64,000 bases of DNA from Chryseobacterium viscerum (GTDB lineage Bacteria; Bacteroidota; Bacteroidia; Flavobacteriales; Weeksellaceae), in assembly GCF_025949665.1 (NCBI RefSeq), contig NZ_JAPDFT010000001.1:1798001-1862000 (forward strand), read 5' to 3'. Made by a program: the position numbers and the translations under genes. Of the stretch, positions 27,048 to 35,828 are shown one piece after another. How positions within the stretch are numbered: the first letter of the stretch is position 1; each line of letters begins with the position of its first letter. The notes beneath the pieces are model-generated. The model did no database searches and was not told where the DNA came from. It saw only the letters and a list, made by a program, of their open reading frames with translations.

Positions 27048-27617
27048 TTAAAGCCTGGACTTTAGTCTGCTTAGTGTTTCCTGAGAAATATTAAGGTAAG
27101 AAGCCACCAATTTGTTAGAAAGTCTTCTTACGACAACCGGATTTTCATCCAGAAGCTGGCGGTATTTTTCAAGAGCATCCTGTATAAGGAAAGACATCAG
27201 CCTTTTGGTATTGTTCACATAAGCTGTTTCCAGATATATTCTGTAAAATTTTTCCCATTGCGGGATAATTTCCAGAAGGTGATAAAAATTCTTATGGCTA
27301 ATATAATATACTTCTGAATCCTCTACGGCTTCAATAAATTCCTCAGAGGGTTCAGAAGTAATAAAACTGGTAAGTGCAGTGGCAAATTGATTTTCAAAGG
27401 CAAAATATCTGGTGGAATCCTGCCCTTCTTCATTGATGAAAAATATACGGAGGCAGCCATTCACTACAAAAAATGTTCTCTGGCTATTTTGTCCATTGGA
27501 AAGGAGCATTTCATTCTTTTTTAATTGGATAAGTCTGAAATAAGAGAGAATAGTTTCCAATTCTTTATCCGTGACCGATATTCTGTTTTTAATATATGAC
27601 GTTAAAAGTTCCTGCAT
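27048..27617 (-). CDS. Crp/Fnr-family transcriptional regulator with an FNR-like recognition helix
   Basis: A 189-residue regulator. The cyclic-nucleotide-like beta barrel is at about 20-110 (LLSNGQNSQRTFFVVNGCLRIFF), the dimerisation helix at about 115-145, and a short C-terminal HTH at the end. The recognition helix ISQETLSRLKS has Glu180, Ser183 and Arg184 in the E-x-x-S-R spacing that lets FNR read TTGAT. A perfect TTGAT-N4-ATCAA site lies upstream of this operon at 29654-29667. It has a single Cys, so it is not an oxygen-sensing iron-sulfur FNR, and the effector is unknown. It is the last gene of the MFS-siderophore reductase operon and likely autoregulatory. Confidence 0.9.
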   Translation of the reverse strand: MQELLTSYIKNRISVTDKELETILSYFRLIQLKKNEMLLSNGQNSQRTFFVVNGCLRIFFINEEGQDSTRYFAFENQFATALTSFITSEPSEEFIEAVEDSEVYYISHKNFYHLLEIIPQWEKFYRIYLETAYVNNTKRLMSFLIQDALEKYRQLLDENPVVVRRLSNKLVASYLNISQETLSRLKSRL

Positions 27618-27671
27618 GTAAGCAAAAATAGTAATAAATGGCTTTGCTTACTTCTTTTTATTCTGTTCTGG

Positions 27672-28421
27672 CTATGAGTTTTCTGCCTTCACGGCTTTCC
27701 AGTATGAGCAAATGTATAAACCATGCGGATCCCATTCCAAGGTCGTTTTGAAGTAATTACGAAGCTCGTGTACTGTTGTATATTCTGCTGCGATATAAAC
27801 ATATTCTTTCAAAACACCTGGTGGAAACTGAACAGATTTAACGGCTTCTGAGAGCCGGCTTCCCTTTTCCGGATGAGGATTGTGCAGCCATTCAATTGAA
27901 ATATCTGCTGCAGAACACAGGATAAGTTCGTCTTCTTTGCCTGCCACCTCTAATAGTATCTTTGCCGACACATACGGAGGAAATTGTTCTGCAATAGCAC
28001 AAATGACAGGTAATGCTGTTGCATCTCCCGCCAGTAGATAAAAATCTGCATCGGGAACTAAAGGTCTTGTACTTTCTTTCATTCCTATTTCCAATGAATC
28101 ACCGGGATTCGCTTGTAATGCCCAGGCAGAAGCAGGTCCGTTATCACCATGGGCAACGAAATCTATACTTAATTCCCGGTTTTCAAGATCTATTTTTCTG
28201 TTAGTATACGTTCTGATTAAAGGAGAGCTTCCCTCTTCAGCCGGAATAAAGATTTTATTATTAGAACCGGAACGTACATTGGCTAACAGTTCAGCCTGAT
28301 TTTCATCAATTTCAAATATGACACGGATAAGGTGAGGAGTAAGATATTGTTTATTTTTAATGATAAATACAGAACGTATTTTTTTCGTTTCTTTTACTTG
28401 AGATATTAGAGAATTTTCCAT
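27672..28421 (-). CDS. Siderophore-interacting protein (FAD-dependent ferric-siderophore reductase family)
   Basis: A 249-residue cytoplasmic flavoprotein of the ViuB/SIP family. An FAD-binding ferredoxin-reductase barrel (about 15-130) carries RTYTNR, the FAD-contact motif R-x-Y-T-x-R. The C-terminal SIP domain carries [12 protein letters not shown] and ends in YICSYWK, where family members read G-Y-W-R/K. Such proteins reduce ferric siderophores with NAD(P)H, or electrons from ferredoxin, to release iron. It starts 1 bp after the MFS gene and is followed 54 bp later by a Crp/Fnr regulator. This is an iron-handling locus separate from the siderophore cluster at 43-58 kb. It could serve the same siderophore, which is inference. 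Confidence 0.88.
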   Translation of the reverse strand: MENSLISQVKETKKIRSVFIIKNKQYLTPHLIRVIFEIDENQAELLANVRSGSNNKIFIPAEEGSSPLIRTYTNRKIDLENRELSIDFVAHGDNGPASAWALQANPGDSLEIGMKESTRPLVPDADFYLLAGDATALPVICAIAEQFPPYVSAKILLEVAGKEDELILCSAADISIEWLHNPHPEKGSRLSEAVKSVQFPPGVLKEYVYIAAEYTTVHELRNYFKTTLEWDPHGLYICSYWKAVKAENS

Positions 28422-28422
28422 T

Positions 28423-29598
28423 TTATTTTTTATTAAATAGTAAAATAATCATTGCAATTATACAGCTGATTCCTCCGAACAGGTATACAGTCTGATAATC
28501 AAACCAGCCGGCAATTAATCCTGCAATGGGGCCTACCATTCCTAATGAAAGGTCAACGAATGCTACATATGCTCCCAATGCTGTTCCTCTCATTTGTGGT
28601 TTTACTTTTTGAATGGCAAGAACTCCTAAAGCCGGAAAGACCAATGAAAATCCAACCCCTGTCAATCCACATCCAATAACGGCTAATGTTTTGGAAACAG
28701 ATGTCCAGATCAGCAGCTGTCCTGCTACTTCGATGATCAGAGAGATCAAAGCAATCTTAAAACCTCCGTATTTATCAGGAAATGAAGCAAAGAAAATTCG
28801 GGTAAGAACGTAACATATTCCGAAAATCATAAAGGCAAGTGAAGCGTCACCCCAACTCTTTTGTGAGAAAAATAAAGCAATAAAAGAAGCAATACATCCA
28901 AATGCCATTGATGAAAAAGCAAGACTCAGTCCTTGGCCTGATATTGCGCCGATTACTTTGTAAAAAGGTGTTCGCACATGATCTTTATCTACAGTAATAG
29001 AAGGAAGCTTTGCAGTAGAAAGCCAGCTTACAAGCGGAAGTAAGGCTATAAGGATAAAAGCAGGCAGTATGTTGTATTCTTTACTCAACCAGATACTTAC
29101 AGGTGCTCCGATTGCAATTCCTGCATACATGGCAATACCGTTCCATGTCATTACTTTCCCGGAGTTAAAATGTCCTGCCAGCCCAATTCCCCACGTTAAT
29201 GCTCCGGTAACCAGAAAACTTTCACCAACACCATGGATAATCCTTGCCAGCAACAGAAAGACAAGTGCCATCAGCGGATTAGCCTGAAATAATACCGCCA
29301 GTACATAAACAATCCCGGCAATAACAGCTAATACCACACCGGACATTTTACTTTTCTTAGCTCCTCTGGTATCTGTAATTTTTCCGGAATAAGCACGGGT
29401 TAAAAGTGTTGACAGTGACTGCAGGCCAATGACAAACCCCACAATAATGCTGTCAAAACCTAATATATTCTGAACAAACCCAGGAAGTACTCCCAATGCA
29501 ATTCCTATGGTAAGGTAAACCCCAAATACCGAAATGATAATGGGAGTGGTTGCCCGGAAAAAATTAATAGTCTGTCCTTTTTCTAATGTTGTACTCAT
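28423..29598 (-). CDS. Major facilitator transporter (YhhS/YfcJ-like)
   Basis: A 391-residue 12-helix transporter. The loop 2-3 signature is present as [13 protein letters not shown]. The helix-5 region [15 protein letters not shown] and the following [14 protein letters not shown] match the YhhS/YfcJ group of MFS exporters. The substrate is unknown for this branch. Its operon partners are a siderophore-interacting reductase (1 bp away) and a Crp/Fnr regulator, which makes export of a siderophore or small metal-related compound plausible. A perfect FNR-type palindrome at 29653-29668 lies about 60 bp upstream. Confidence 0.85.
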   Translation of the reverse strand: MSTTLEKGQTINFFRATTPIIISVFGVYLTIGIALGVLPGFVQNILGFDSIIVGFVIGLQSLSTLLTRAYSGKITDTRGAKKSKMSGVVLAVIAGIVYVLAVLFQANPLMALVFLLLARIIHGVGESFLVTGALTWGIGLAGHFNSGKVMTWNGIAMYAGIAIGAPVSIWLSKEYNILPAFILIALLPLVSWLSTAKLPSITVDKDHVRTPFYKVIGAISGQGLSLAFSSMAFGCIASFIALFFSQKSWGDASLAFMIFGICYVLTRIFFASFPDKYGGFKIALISLIIEVAGQLLIWTSVSKTLAVIGCGLTGVGFSLVFPALGVLAIQKVKPQMRGTALGAYVAFVDLSLGMVGPIAGLIAGWFDYQTVYLFGGISCIIAMIILLFNKK

Positions 29599-29652
29599 AA
29601 ATTTTGTTTAAAATATTCGGGTGCAAATGTCCCTGTACAACAAATACTAAAC

Positions 29653-29668
29653 TTTGATCTAGATCAAA
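29653..29668. promoter_or_regulatory. Perfect FNR-type palindrome upstream of the MFS-SIP-Crp/Fnr operon
   Basis: TTTGATCTAGATCAAA is a 16-bp perfect palindrome containing TTGAT-N4-ATCAA, the FNR consensus. It is centred 63 bp upstream of the MFS start codon. The regulator encoded at the end of this operon has the matching E-x-x-S-R recognition helix. Confidence 0.75.
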
Positions 29669-29683
29669 AAAGGTAGAAAAAGT

Positions 29684-30292
29684 TTATTCAAAATCCAATA
29701 AACCGTCTGTAAGCTGTTTCCATTGTATTTTAGCGGTTCCCATCATTCCTCCGGCAGCGATAACAAGATTCCTGATGGCATCAAAGAGCTTGGCATTGAG
29801 ATTAGGTCTTTCATTTCGTCCATACACTGCTGCTTTTAAATGAGCAGGACTTTTTGATATCATAAAGGTAGAGCTTGCTCCTGAACTGTAAAAATGAGCA
29901 ATATGGCGTTTCTTTTTATCTTCCGGATTTCTGGATGGTCTGCAGGTCATTGTTATACTTTCAGCAAAGCTGTTCTGGTAGAAACAGATATCTGTAATCT
30001 CTACCCAATCATATCCTTTAGCACCAGGTTCTCCAGGTCCTGGAATGTCAATCCTGATAAAATCTCCTTTTTGTGGCTCACGATCTACAGGATGGCCGCT
30101 GGAATTATAAAGTTTAAATGCTGCAAATGCCTCCCCACAGTAACTTTGCCATTTATTGACTGAGAAAAGCCTCTCTTTTAATGTTTCAAATTTTAGCGAC
30201 ATGGAATCCTGATCAAATAGTTTTCTGGTTTCTGTATCATGGAAACCTCCAATTTTTTGTTTAGGCACTCCTTTAAATTTTTTTGCACTCAT
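29684..30292 (-). CDS. Conserved-looking protein of unknown function (202 aa)
   Basis: A 202-residue soluble protein, basic at the N-terminus (MSAKKFKGVPKQKIGG), without signal peptide or membrane segments. The middle is beta-rich with the motif GDFIRIDIPGPGEPGAKGYDWVEI and later CRPSRNPEDKKKRHIAHFYSS. The C-terminal quarter looks helical. I do not recognise the family. It sits 16 bp from the FNR-type palindrome, which lies between it and the MFS operon. Both are on the minus strand, so it is upstream of that operon and might be read through into it. The ATG at 30292 is the only good start. Confidence 0.65.
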   Translation of the reverse strand: MSAKKFKGVPKQKIGGFHDTETRKLFDQDSMSLKFETLKERLFSVNKWQSYCGEAFAAFKLYNSSGHPVDREPQKGDFIRIDIPGPGEPGAKGYDWVEITDICFYQNSFAESITMTCRPSRNPEDKKKRHIAHFYSSGASSTFMISKSPAHLKAAVYGRNERPNLNAKLFDAIRNLVIAAGGMMGTAKIQWKQLTDGLLDFE

Positions 30293-30595
30293 ACAATATG
30301 TTTTGGAGAAATTACTGCAAAGATTTTTTAGATTTTTATGAGTAGAGTCATAAAAAAGTTAAACATTTGTTTAAATATTGTTTTAAAGAAGCTTTGTTTT
30401 TATAATAATTCACTTTTTACAACTTCTCTGTTTGGGGTAAAAAACGGCATACAATTCATCAGGACGCGAATTATATTTAGCAGGATATGTTTTTGTGTAA
30501 AGAATTTCGGAATCCTAAAGAAAACTAAAATCATTTAGAGAATAGTTATTTTTACTTAAAATAAATAATTTTTAAAAAAAATGAGCTTATGATGT
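30293..30595. other. Gene-free stretch upstream of the candidate small RNA
   Basis: About 300 bp of AT-rich DNA between the 202-aa gene and the promoter at 30596. Small open frames are present, but none has a credible start, composition or homology. It probably holds the promoter of the 202-aa gene. I see no repeat or tRNA here. Confidence 0.4.
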
Positions 30596-30697
30596 TTTGC
30601 ATAACATGATTTTTGTTTATATTTGTGAATCGAAATAATTTTTTTTCATCATTTGTGTTTTTTTAAGGTCTCCATTTGTGGAGACCTTTTTATTTTC
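30596..30697 (+). ncRNA. Candidate short stand-alone RNA with its own promoter and terminator
   Basis: TTTG (30596-30599), an 18-nt spacer and TATATTTG (30618-30625) form a near-consensus promoter. A transcript starting near 30632 would run only about 65 nt before the strong terminator hairpin at 30665-30688. No open frame of more than a few codons fits, and the next gene downstream is on the other strand, so this is not a leader. Function unknown. Confidence 0.45.
30665..30697 (+). terminator. Rho-independent terminator of the candidate small RNA
   Basis: Arms AAGGTCTCC and GGAGACCTT (9 bp, perfect) enclose ATTTGT and are followed by TTTATTTT. The stretch from here to the AraC gene at 30872 is AT-rich and otherwise empty, except for a small AACTGC/GCAGTT hairpin at 30846-30861. 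Confidence 0.85.
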
Positions 30698-30871
30698 AAC
30701 AATGTCATAATTGAATATTGATTGTTGAAGTGGAAAATGTTATAAAATGTGAATTATATTCTTTTTTTAACAAGTTAATTTCTTTTCTATAAAGGAATAC
30801 TGAATGTTTTAATATCTCTATAAGTCTCTTTTTTACCATATTTTAACTGCCCCTGCAGTTGCTTTAAACGG

Positions 30872-31654
30872 CTATTGAATTGTTTTAATAAAATCAGTTG
30901 GCCTGAGATGCATCACAGACAGAAAACTTCTGGTGTAGGCCTGAACACTCTTGTACCCTACTTCATAAGCTGTTTCTGAAATCGTAAGATTCCCAGAACT
31001 TAAATACTCAAGACTCTTGATGATACGAAGCATTTGTTGGTATTTGCTTAGGGTAAGACCTGTTTCTTTTTTGAAAATACGTTCAAGTGTGCGGAAAGAT
31101 AAAAGTGCTTTATCACTGAGGTCTTCCATTTTGATTTCCTTGCGGTAATGATTGTGCAGATATTCTATGACTTTAGTAAGGCGTTTATCTTTAGGAAGGC
31201 TGATATGAAGAATCAGGGAATGCTCTACAAACTGTGGAAGTTCATTGAACAGCGCTTTCAGGAATAGGTTCTCATTATGATCCGGAGTCATAAGTTTAGA
31301 CCATTTCTCTGCATATTTTATCATTTCTTTCAAAACAGAAGGAACAGAAAATACACTCACTTCATGGTAGAAAGATTCTTTGGTACTGATCTCCGCAAAC
31401 ATAATCATCAGTTTGATCTTTTCAGAATGGGAATTTGTTTTGTGGACGGCATTGGGAGGTATCCATACAGCATGATTTTGAGGAAGCAGATAGATTTTTT
31501 CTTCAATAGTAATATACTGAAAACCACTCTCAACATATACGAGCTGACCTTTCTGATGGTGATGAAGAACATCATCATGAACCCAGTTTTCTTCAAACCA
31601 TACGAAATAAGGTTTTTTCAGTTCATCTACTTTTATGCTGTCGTTAGCGTTCAT
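30872..31654 (-). CDS. AraC-family regulator with cupin sensor domain
   Basis: A 260-residue regulator. An N-terminal cupin (VLHHHQKGQLVYVESG, LPQNHAVWIPPNAVHKTN) is followed by two HTH motifs in the C-terminal 100 residues (MEDLSDKALLSFRTLERIFKK, split as MEDLSDKALL and SFRTLERIFK; then ISETAYEVGYKSVQAYTRSF). I start at ATG 31654 (MNANDSIKV), because the longer frame begins with TTG and would run over the divergent promoter palindrome at 31677-31710. It is divergent from a CynX/NimT-type exporter, the usual pairing for this regulator group, and probably controls it in response to the exporter's small-molecule substrate. Confidence 0.88.
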   Translation of the reverse strand: MNANDSIKVDELKKPYFVWFEENWVHDDVLHHHQKGQLVYVESGFQYITIEEKIYLLPQNHAVWIPPNAVHKTNSHSEKIKLMIMFAEISTKESFYHEVSVFSVPSVLKEMIKYAEKWSKLMTPDHNENLFLKALFNELPQFVEHSLILHISLPKDKRLTKVIEYLHNHYRKEIKMEDLSDKALLSFRTLERIFKKETGLTLSKYQQMLRIIKSLEYLSSGNLTISETAYEVGYKSVQAYTRSFLSVMHLRPTDFIKTIQ

Positions 31655-31676
31655 GTCGTTTAAGGTTAAAACTTTG

Positions 31677-31710
31677 GCAAAATTAAACAAAATTACTATG
31701 TTAATTTTGC
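31677..31710. promoter_or_regulatory. Inverted repeat with two divergent -7 boxes (AraC / MFS)
   Basis: Ten-base perfect arms GCAAAATTAA (31677-31686) and TTAATTTTGC (31701-31710) are 14 bp apart. Each arm contains TAATTTTG, a -7 box match, one on each strand. The symmetry may therefore reflect back-to-back promoters, a regulator site, or both. Confidence 0.55.
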
Positions 31711-31725
31711 AGAAAAGTTTTTATC

Positions 31726-32931
31726 ATGATGAAGAATGAAGTAAAAAAGAATGCTTCGTATGTTTTATTAATCATTAACGTTCTTGTAGTTATATTAATT
31801 TCCAGTAACCTCCGTTCACCCATTGTGGCAGTAGCCCCTGTATTAGGAGAGATAAGAGATGCATTGAAACTGGATAATTTTCAGGTAAGTATGCTAACCT
31901 CTATTCCACTGTTTATGTTTGCTGCATGTTCTGTGCTGGTAAGTAAGTTTTCTAATAAACTAGGTATCAGTACACTTCTAATATATTCTCTTATTATTTT
32001 AAGTTTTGGTTTATTTTTACGAATCAGCGGTTCTCTTTGGCTATTGTTTTTAGGGTCTATATTCATTGGCTTAGGAATATGTATCGGAAATGTGGTCACC
32101 CCGGGATATGTTAAAAATAATTTTCCGAAGCAGATTGGCCTCATGACAGGAATTTTTGCAGTATCCATGAATCTTACAGCGGCTTTGGCTTCTGGTTTCA
32201 GTGTGAAAATCGGGGAACTCACCGGGTTTGGATGGAAAGGTTCCCTGGGAATCTGGCTGGTGATTGCAGCACTAGGCTTTCTGGTTTTATCATTGGAGTT
32301 CATATTTAATAAAAGAAATCCGAATCAGCCCAAAACGGCACTCAGTACTTCTGATTTTAATATGTTTAAATCTGCCCAGGCATGGAACATCAGTATTTTT
32401 ATGGGGCTGCAGTCTTTATTCTATTATTGTCTGGTGGCCTGGCTGCCTTCATTTCTTGCAGATTTTCATATGCAGGGGGAAAGCTCCGGATGGGTTTTCT
32501 TTGTAATCCAGATTACCATGATTCCTGTGACGTTCTGCTGTCCGATTATTGCCAGCAAGATGAAAGATCAGAGACTTATGATTCTTTTTATATGTGCTCT
32601 GATGTTTGGAAGTACAATGATGTTTGTTTTCATGAAATCTCAGTGGATCTATGTAAATGCTGTTATTATAGGTATTTCTAATGGATTATCTTTCAGCCTG
32701 TCAATTCTGTTTTTTTCTACGAGAACGAAAAGCAGTATCAATGCAGTTAAGATATCGGGAATGGCACAGTCTGTAGGATACCTGATTGCGGCATTTGGGC
32801 CTCCTTTATTTGGAAAACTTCATGATTGGGATATTTCCTGGAACAGTTCATTTTATTTGTTAAGCTTTGCGGTATTACTGATGTTGTATTTTGGAATGAA
32901 AGCTGCGAGAAACAAATTTGTAGAAGACTAA
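31726..32931 (+). CDS. MFS transporter of the CynX/NimT family
   Basis: A 401-residue 12-helix major facilitator. The first helix ends in SSNLRSPIVAVAPVLGEIR, the N-L-R-x-x-I/V signature of the CynX/NimT (cyanate/2-nitroimidazole) branch, and ICIGNVVTPGYVKNNFP also fits. Members export or import small polar compounds, and the substrate here is unknown. It is divergent from an AraC-cupin regulator across a 71-bp region with symmetrical promoters. A terminator at 32951-32985 closes the unit, so it is monocistronic. Confidence 0.87.
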   Translation: MMKNEVKKNASYVLLIINVLVVILISSNLRSPIVAVAPVLGEIRDALKLDNFQVSMLTSIPLFMFAACSVLVSKFSNKLGISTLLIYSLIILSFGLFLRISGSLWLLFLGSIFIGLGICIGNVVTPGYVKNNFPKQIGLMTGIFAVSMNLTAALASGFSVKIGELTGFGWKGSLGIWLVIAALGFLVLSLEFIFNKRNPNQPKTALSTSDFNMFKSAQAWNISIFMGLQSLFYYCLVAWLPSFLADFHMQGESSGWVFFVIQITMIPVTFCCPIIASKMKDQRLMILFICALMFGSTMMFVFMKSQWIYVNAVIIGISNGLSFSLSILFFSTRTKSSINAVKISGMAQSVGYLIAAFGPPLFGKLHDWDISWNSSFYLLSFAVLLMLYFGMKAARNKFVED

Positions 32932-32950
32932 AAAGGATAACTAATACAAT

Positions 32951-32985
32951 AAAAAAGGATAGAATTTCGGTTCCATCCTTTTTTA
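32951..32985 (+). terminator. Terminator after the CynX-like gene
   Basis: AAAAAAGGATAGAA and TTCCATCCTTTTTT pair with one mismatch around a TCGG-type loop, followed by ATTAT. The A and T tracts make it usable on both strands, and an MBL gene converges from the other side. Confidence 0.8.
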
Positions 32986-33043
32986 TTATGTCCTTTAAAT
33001 TTTAACAGCATCACATAAAAACAATTTGCTATCTATTTACAGG

Positions 33044-33811
33044 CTAAAAATGAAGCTCCACTTCTTCTCCATCTTCAAGGATAGAGCATTGTTTTCCTAA
33101 TCCATTTTCATTGATCTTTTTCTGGATGAATTCCCGGTTTTCTTTACAGTGGCTTACGGCTTCCAGATGGGTTACCCAAATGGTGGACTCAGGAGCGTAT
33201 CTACAGACTTTTACAATGTCTTCGCTCGTCATAATTATAGGATCTCCCACTGAGAAAGTAGCAGCTCCTCCTGCAACAATGATGTGTTGTGGCTGATGTT
33301 GAGCAATTTCTTGAGCAATTTCATCATACCAGATAGTATCTCCTGCAATGTAAACTGATTTATTTCCTGTCTTAAAAACAAAACCATTCACAATTCCCAT
33401 TTTTTCTCCGATTTCTCCGGTTCCATGCTGGCCTTTGGTTGTAGATATTTCAATATTATTCCATTGAAGCTGATTATTCACCGTAACAACACTTGTAAAT
33501 CCCTGTGCTTTAATTTGTTCCGAAATAGCTTCTGAACAGATGATTGGAATATTTTTATTCAGAAGTTCGATAGCTGTGGCATCCCAATGATCAGGGTGAA
33601 GATGGGTAACAGCAACTGCATCTATTCCTCTTAATTTTTTATTTAATTCTTCTTTATTAAAAGGCAGGTCTACGAGAGGGTTTAGCAATTCACTATCTGT
33701 CATAGGCATTTTTCCCATAGAGCCTTTTTCTCCAAGCATTGGATCTACGAGGATGGAAATTCCATCAATATTCAATAGCAATGTTGCATTGCGCCATAAT
33801 TGTAATTTCAT
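33044..33811 (-). CDS. MBL-fold metallo-hydrolase
   Basis: A 255-residue metallo-beta-lactamase fold protein. The zinc motif H-x-H-x-D-H is VTHLHPDHWDA near residue 70-79. Further ligands are likely in QHGTGEIGEK, AGDTIWYDE (Asp) and WVTHLEAVSHC (His). The layout resembles UlaG/YtnP-type lactonase-like hydrolases. The substrate is unknown. It is divergent from an HxlR regulator, an arrangement often seen when HxlR controls a detoxification gene. Confidence 0.88.
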   Translation of the reverse strand: MKLQLWRNATLLLNIDGISILVDPMLGEKGSMGKMPMTDSELLNPLVDLPFNKEELNKKLRGIDAVAVTHLHPDHWDATAIELLNKNIPIICSEAISEQIKAQGFTSVVTVNNQLQWNNIEISTTKGQHGTGEIGEKMGIVNGFVFKTGNKSVYIAGDTIWYDEIAQEIAQHQPQHIIVAGGAATFSVGDPIIMTSEDIVKVCRYAPESTIWVTHLEAVSHCKENREFIQKKINENGLGKQCSILEDGEEVELHF

Positions 33812-33865
33812 TTTGACTAAGTTTGTAGGGCAAAGCTATTGCCTGATTAAGGTAAAACAATCGAA

Positions 33866-33884
33866 GGTTACCAAAAGGTTAACC
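33866..33884. promoter_or_regulatory. GGTTA repeat in the MBL/HxlR divergent region
   Basis: AAGGTTACC is followed 11 bp later by AAGGTTAACC, and the second half contains the palindrome GGTTAACC. It lies 20 bp before the HxlR start codon and is a plausible HxlR operator. Confidence 0.4.
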
Positions 33885-33903
33885 ATAAATATTCAATCGA
33901 CTT

Positions 33904-34218
33904 ATGAATTTTAATGAATTTAAAAATTGTGGATTAAGACGAAGCCTGGATATTCTTTCGGGTAAATGGAAACCGCTGATCCTGCACAACCTCTTTGAAG
34001 AAGATCAGGTGCGTTTTGTGGAACTTTGGCGAAATATGCCCCGGGTTTCCAAGAAAGTACTTTCAGAGCAATTGAAACAGCTTGAAGAAGATCTTATTAT
34101 TGAACGGATTGAAGTCTACAATTTTCCGCCTGAAGTGTATTACAAATTAACCGAAAAAGGTCAAAAACTGGGTCCTATTCTTTCTGAGCTTCATTTGTGG
34201 GGTAATGGACTGAGGTAA
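33904..34218 (+). CDS. HxlR-family transcriptional regulator
   Basis: A 104-residue winged-helix protein. The family blocks CGLRRSLDILSGKWKPLIL (N-terminus), RFVELWRNMPRVSKKVLSEQ (recognition region) and YKLTEKGQKLGPIL (wing) are all present. Cys9 is at the position where HxlR proteins such as HypR and YodB carry a redox or electrophile-sensing cysteine. It is divergent from the MBL hydrolase and probably represses it and itself. Confidence 0.92.
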   Translation: MNFNEFKNCGLRRSLDILSGKWKPLILHNLFEEDQVRFVELWRNMPRVSKKVLSEQLKQLEEDLIIERIEVYNFPPEVYYKLTEKGQKLGPILSELHLWGNGLR

Positions 34219-34288
34219 AACTCTTTTTTGTTACTATCTGACCCTATTCTAATAAAATGTCTCTCATATAGCAAAATCTGAGTATCTC

Positions 34289-34319
34289 TTTACTTTTCTT
34301 AAATTTTATCATACATTTG
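34289..34319 (+). promoter_or_regulatory. Promoter of the T9SS-type secreted protein
   Basis: TTTA (34289-34292), a 19-nt spacer and TACATTTG (34312-34319) fit the Bacteroidota promoter with one change in the -33 box. Start of transcription near 34326 leaves a leader of about 63 nt. Confidence 0.55.
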
Positions 34320-34388
34320 GAAACTCAACTTAAAAATATATTAGGGTTACATATTATAACCTCAAAATTTTTATAAAAAAACCAAACA

Positions 34389-35792
34389 ATGAAAAAACAA
34401 TTATTATTTGTGCTTACTCTCGTAGCACAAGCTTCTTTTGCTCAAATTATTTCCAAAGATCCTGCGTTTGCTTCAAACGGAATTTACAACCTTCAAACGG
34501 GAACCTCTTATCTGGGAGAGCTAACCGAAACAACCAATACGGTATTTTATCAGTCCTTTGACGCCAATACTAATCAGTTAATCATCTCAAAAGCGACAAG
34601 TTACAATGGTTCTCTTGATTTGACTTTTGGAAATAACGGTAAAACGGCATTGAATTATGCATCAGACGCTCTTGTTGGATTTATAAGACATGCCAATGAT
34701 AAACTGACGTTACTGTTAAAACGATATGATTCTGCAAATAGTATTAATTATTTAGATGTAGTTCGGTTACTTTCCAACGGGCAATTAGACTCTTCGTTTT
34801 CAAATGGCGGAATAAAGGTATTAGCCAATTACTATCAGGATAATTTCAATATAAAAAATAACCTTATAGAACAGGGAAATAAAATCATTGTTTCTGGCAT
34901 TGGTATAGATTCTTTCGGACACCTTGATTCTTATACTCATACATTCAGATTAAATGCCGACGGCACATCAGATAACAGTTTTGGGAATAATGGTGAACTA
35001 TCGGTGTATGGGATTCCCCGTATTATTTTGGATCATCAGCTCAATCTTATTTTTTGGGGACACACTACCATAAAAAAATATACTCCTGACGGACAGCCTA
35101 TGACTGGATTTGGGAACAATGGAGAAGTTTTGTTTGATGGAGTGGATGCTAATGTTGTAAAAATAGATTCGGGTAATAAAATGATATATGCAAAACTTGG
35201 AACATCCAACCCTGCTACGATAGGAAGAGTGAATGCTGATGGGACGCCGGATACCACATTCAGTTATAATGGTACACTTGGCCTTGAATTTCACGATATC
35301 TATGAGAAAAATGGTTCTTATTATGTTGCAGGTTTTGCAGATTTCAATAATGCTCCCGCTTATTATATCACTAAACTTAATCAAAACGGATCTGTTGATT
35401 CTATATTTGGAGAATATGTAGAAACCGATTCTAATTTACTCTATCATTCTGTTAATGCAATAAAGGCTTTTGATAATAATATAATTGTATACGGAGACGG
35501 ACCTACAACAGAGATTGTTAAATATCTTTTAAATAATACTGTTACATTATCAACGAGAGAAGCTGTAAAAAATAACCCTGAAATTACTTTTGAAAGCCCT
35601 GTACAGCATGATTTTATTTATCAATCAAAAGAAAAAGTTGATAAAATAGAGATTTATTCTCTTGATGGAAGACTATTAAAAACTTTAATAGAAAATCATT
35701 CTGATGTTTCTGAACTTTCTAAAGGAGTTTATTTGGTAAAAGCTATTTTTGAAAATGGAAAATTTTCTACAAAAAAACTAATTAAGAAGTAA
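34389..35792 (+). CDS. Secreted delta-60-type repeat protein with T9SS sorting tail
   Basis: A 467-residue secreted protein. The signal peptide is MKKQLLFVLTLVAQASFAQ. The mature part has five or more repeats of about 50-60 residues with a LD-x-(S/T)F-x-x-(N/G)G core: SLDLTFGNNGK, QLDSSFSNGG, TSDNSFGNNGE, TPDTTFSYNG and SVDSIFGEY. This is the pattern of delta-60 repeats. The C-terminal 80 residues (VDKIEIYSLDGRLLKTL, LSKGVYLVKA, KFSTKKLIKK) are a type A sorting domain of the type IX secretion system, so the protein should be exported across the outer membrane and anchored or released. No enzymatic motif is seen. It is followed closely by another secreted protein gene. Confidence 0.85.
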   Translation: MKKQLLFVLTLVAQASFAQIISKDPAFASNGIYNLQTGTSYLGELTETTNTVFYQSFDANTNQLIISKATSYNGSLDLTFGNNGKTALNYASDALVGFIRHANDKLTLLLKRYDSANSINYLDVVRLLSNGQLDSSFSNGGIKVLANYYQDNFNIKNNLIEQGNKIIVSGIGIDSFGHLDSYTHTFRLNADGTSDNSFGNNGELSVYGIPRIILDHQLNLIFWGHTTIKKYTPDGQPMTGFGNNGEVLFDGVDANVVKIDSGNKMIYAKLGTSNPATIGRVNADGTPDTTFSYNGTLGLEFHDIYEKNGSYYVAGFADFNNAPAYYITKLNQNGSVDSIFGEYVETDSNLLYHSVNAIKAFDNNIIVYGDGPTTEIVKYLLNNTVTLSTREAVKNNPEITFESPVQHDFIYQSKEKVDKIEIYSLDGRLLKTLIENHSDVSELSKGVYLVKAIFENGKFSTKKLIKK

Positions 35793-35828
35793 AAAAATAT
35801 ATTAAAAAAACTAATAACAATTCTATAA

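Noticed and set aside
30846..30861. AACTGC/GCAGTT hairpin after the AraC gene as terminator
   Set aside because: The stem is only 6 bp and no T-run follows on the minus strand, so termination is not supported.
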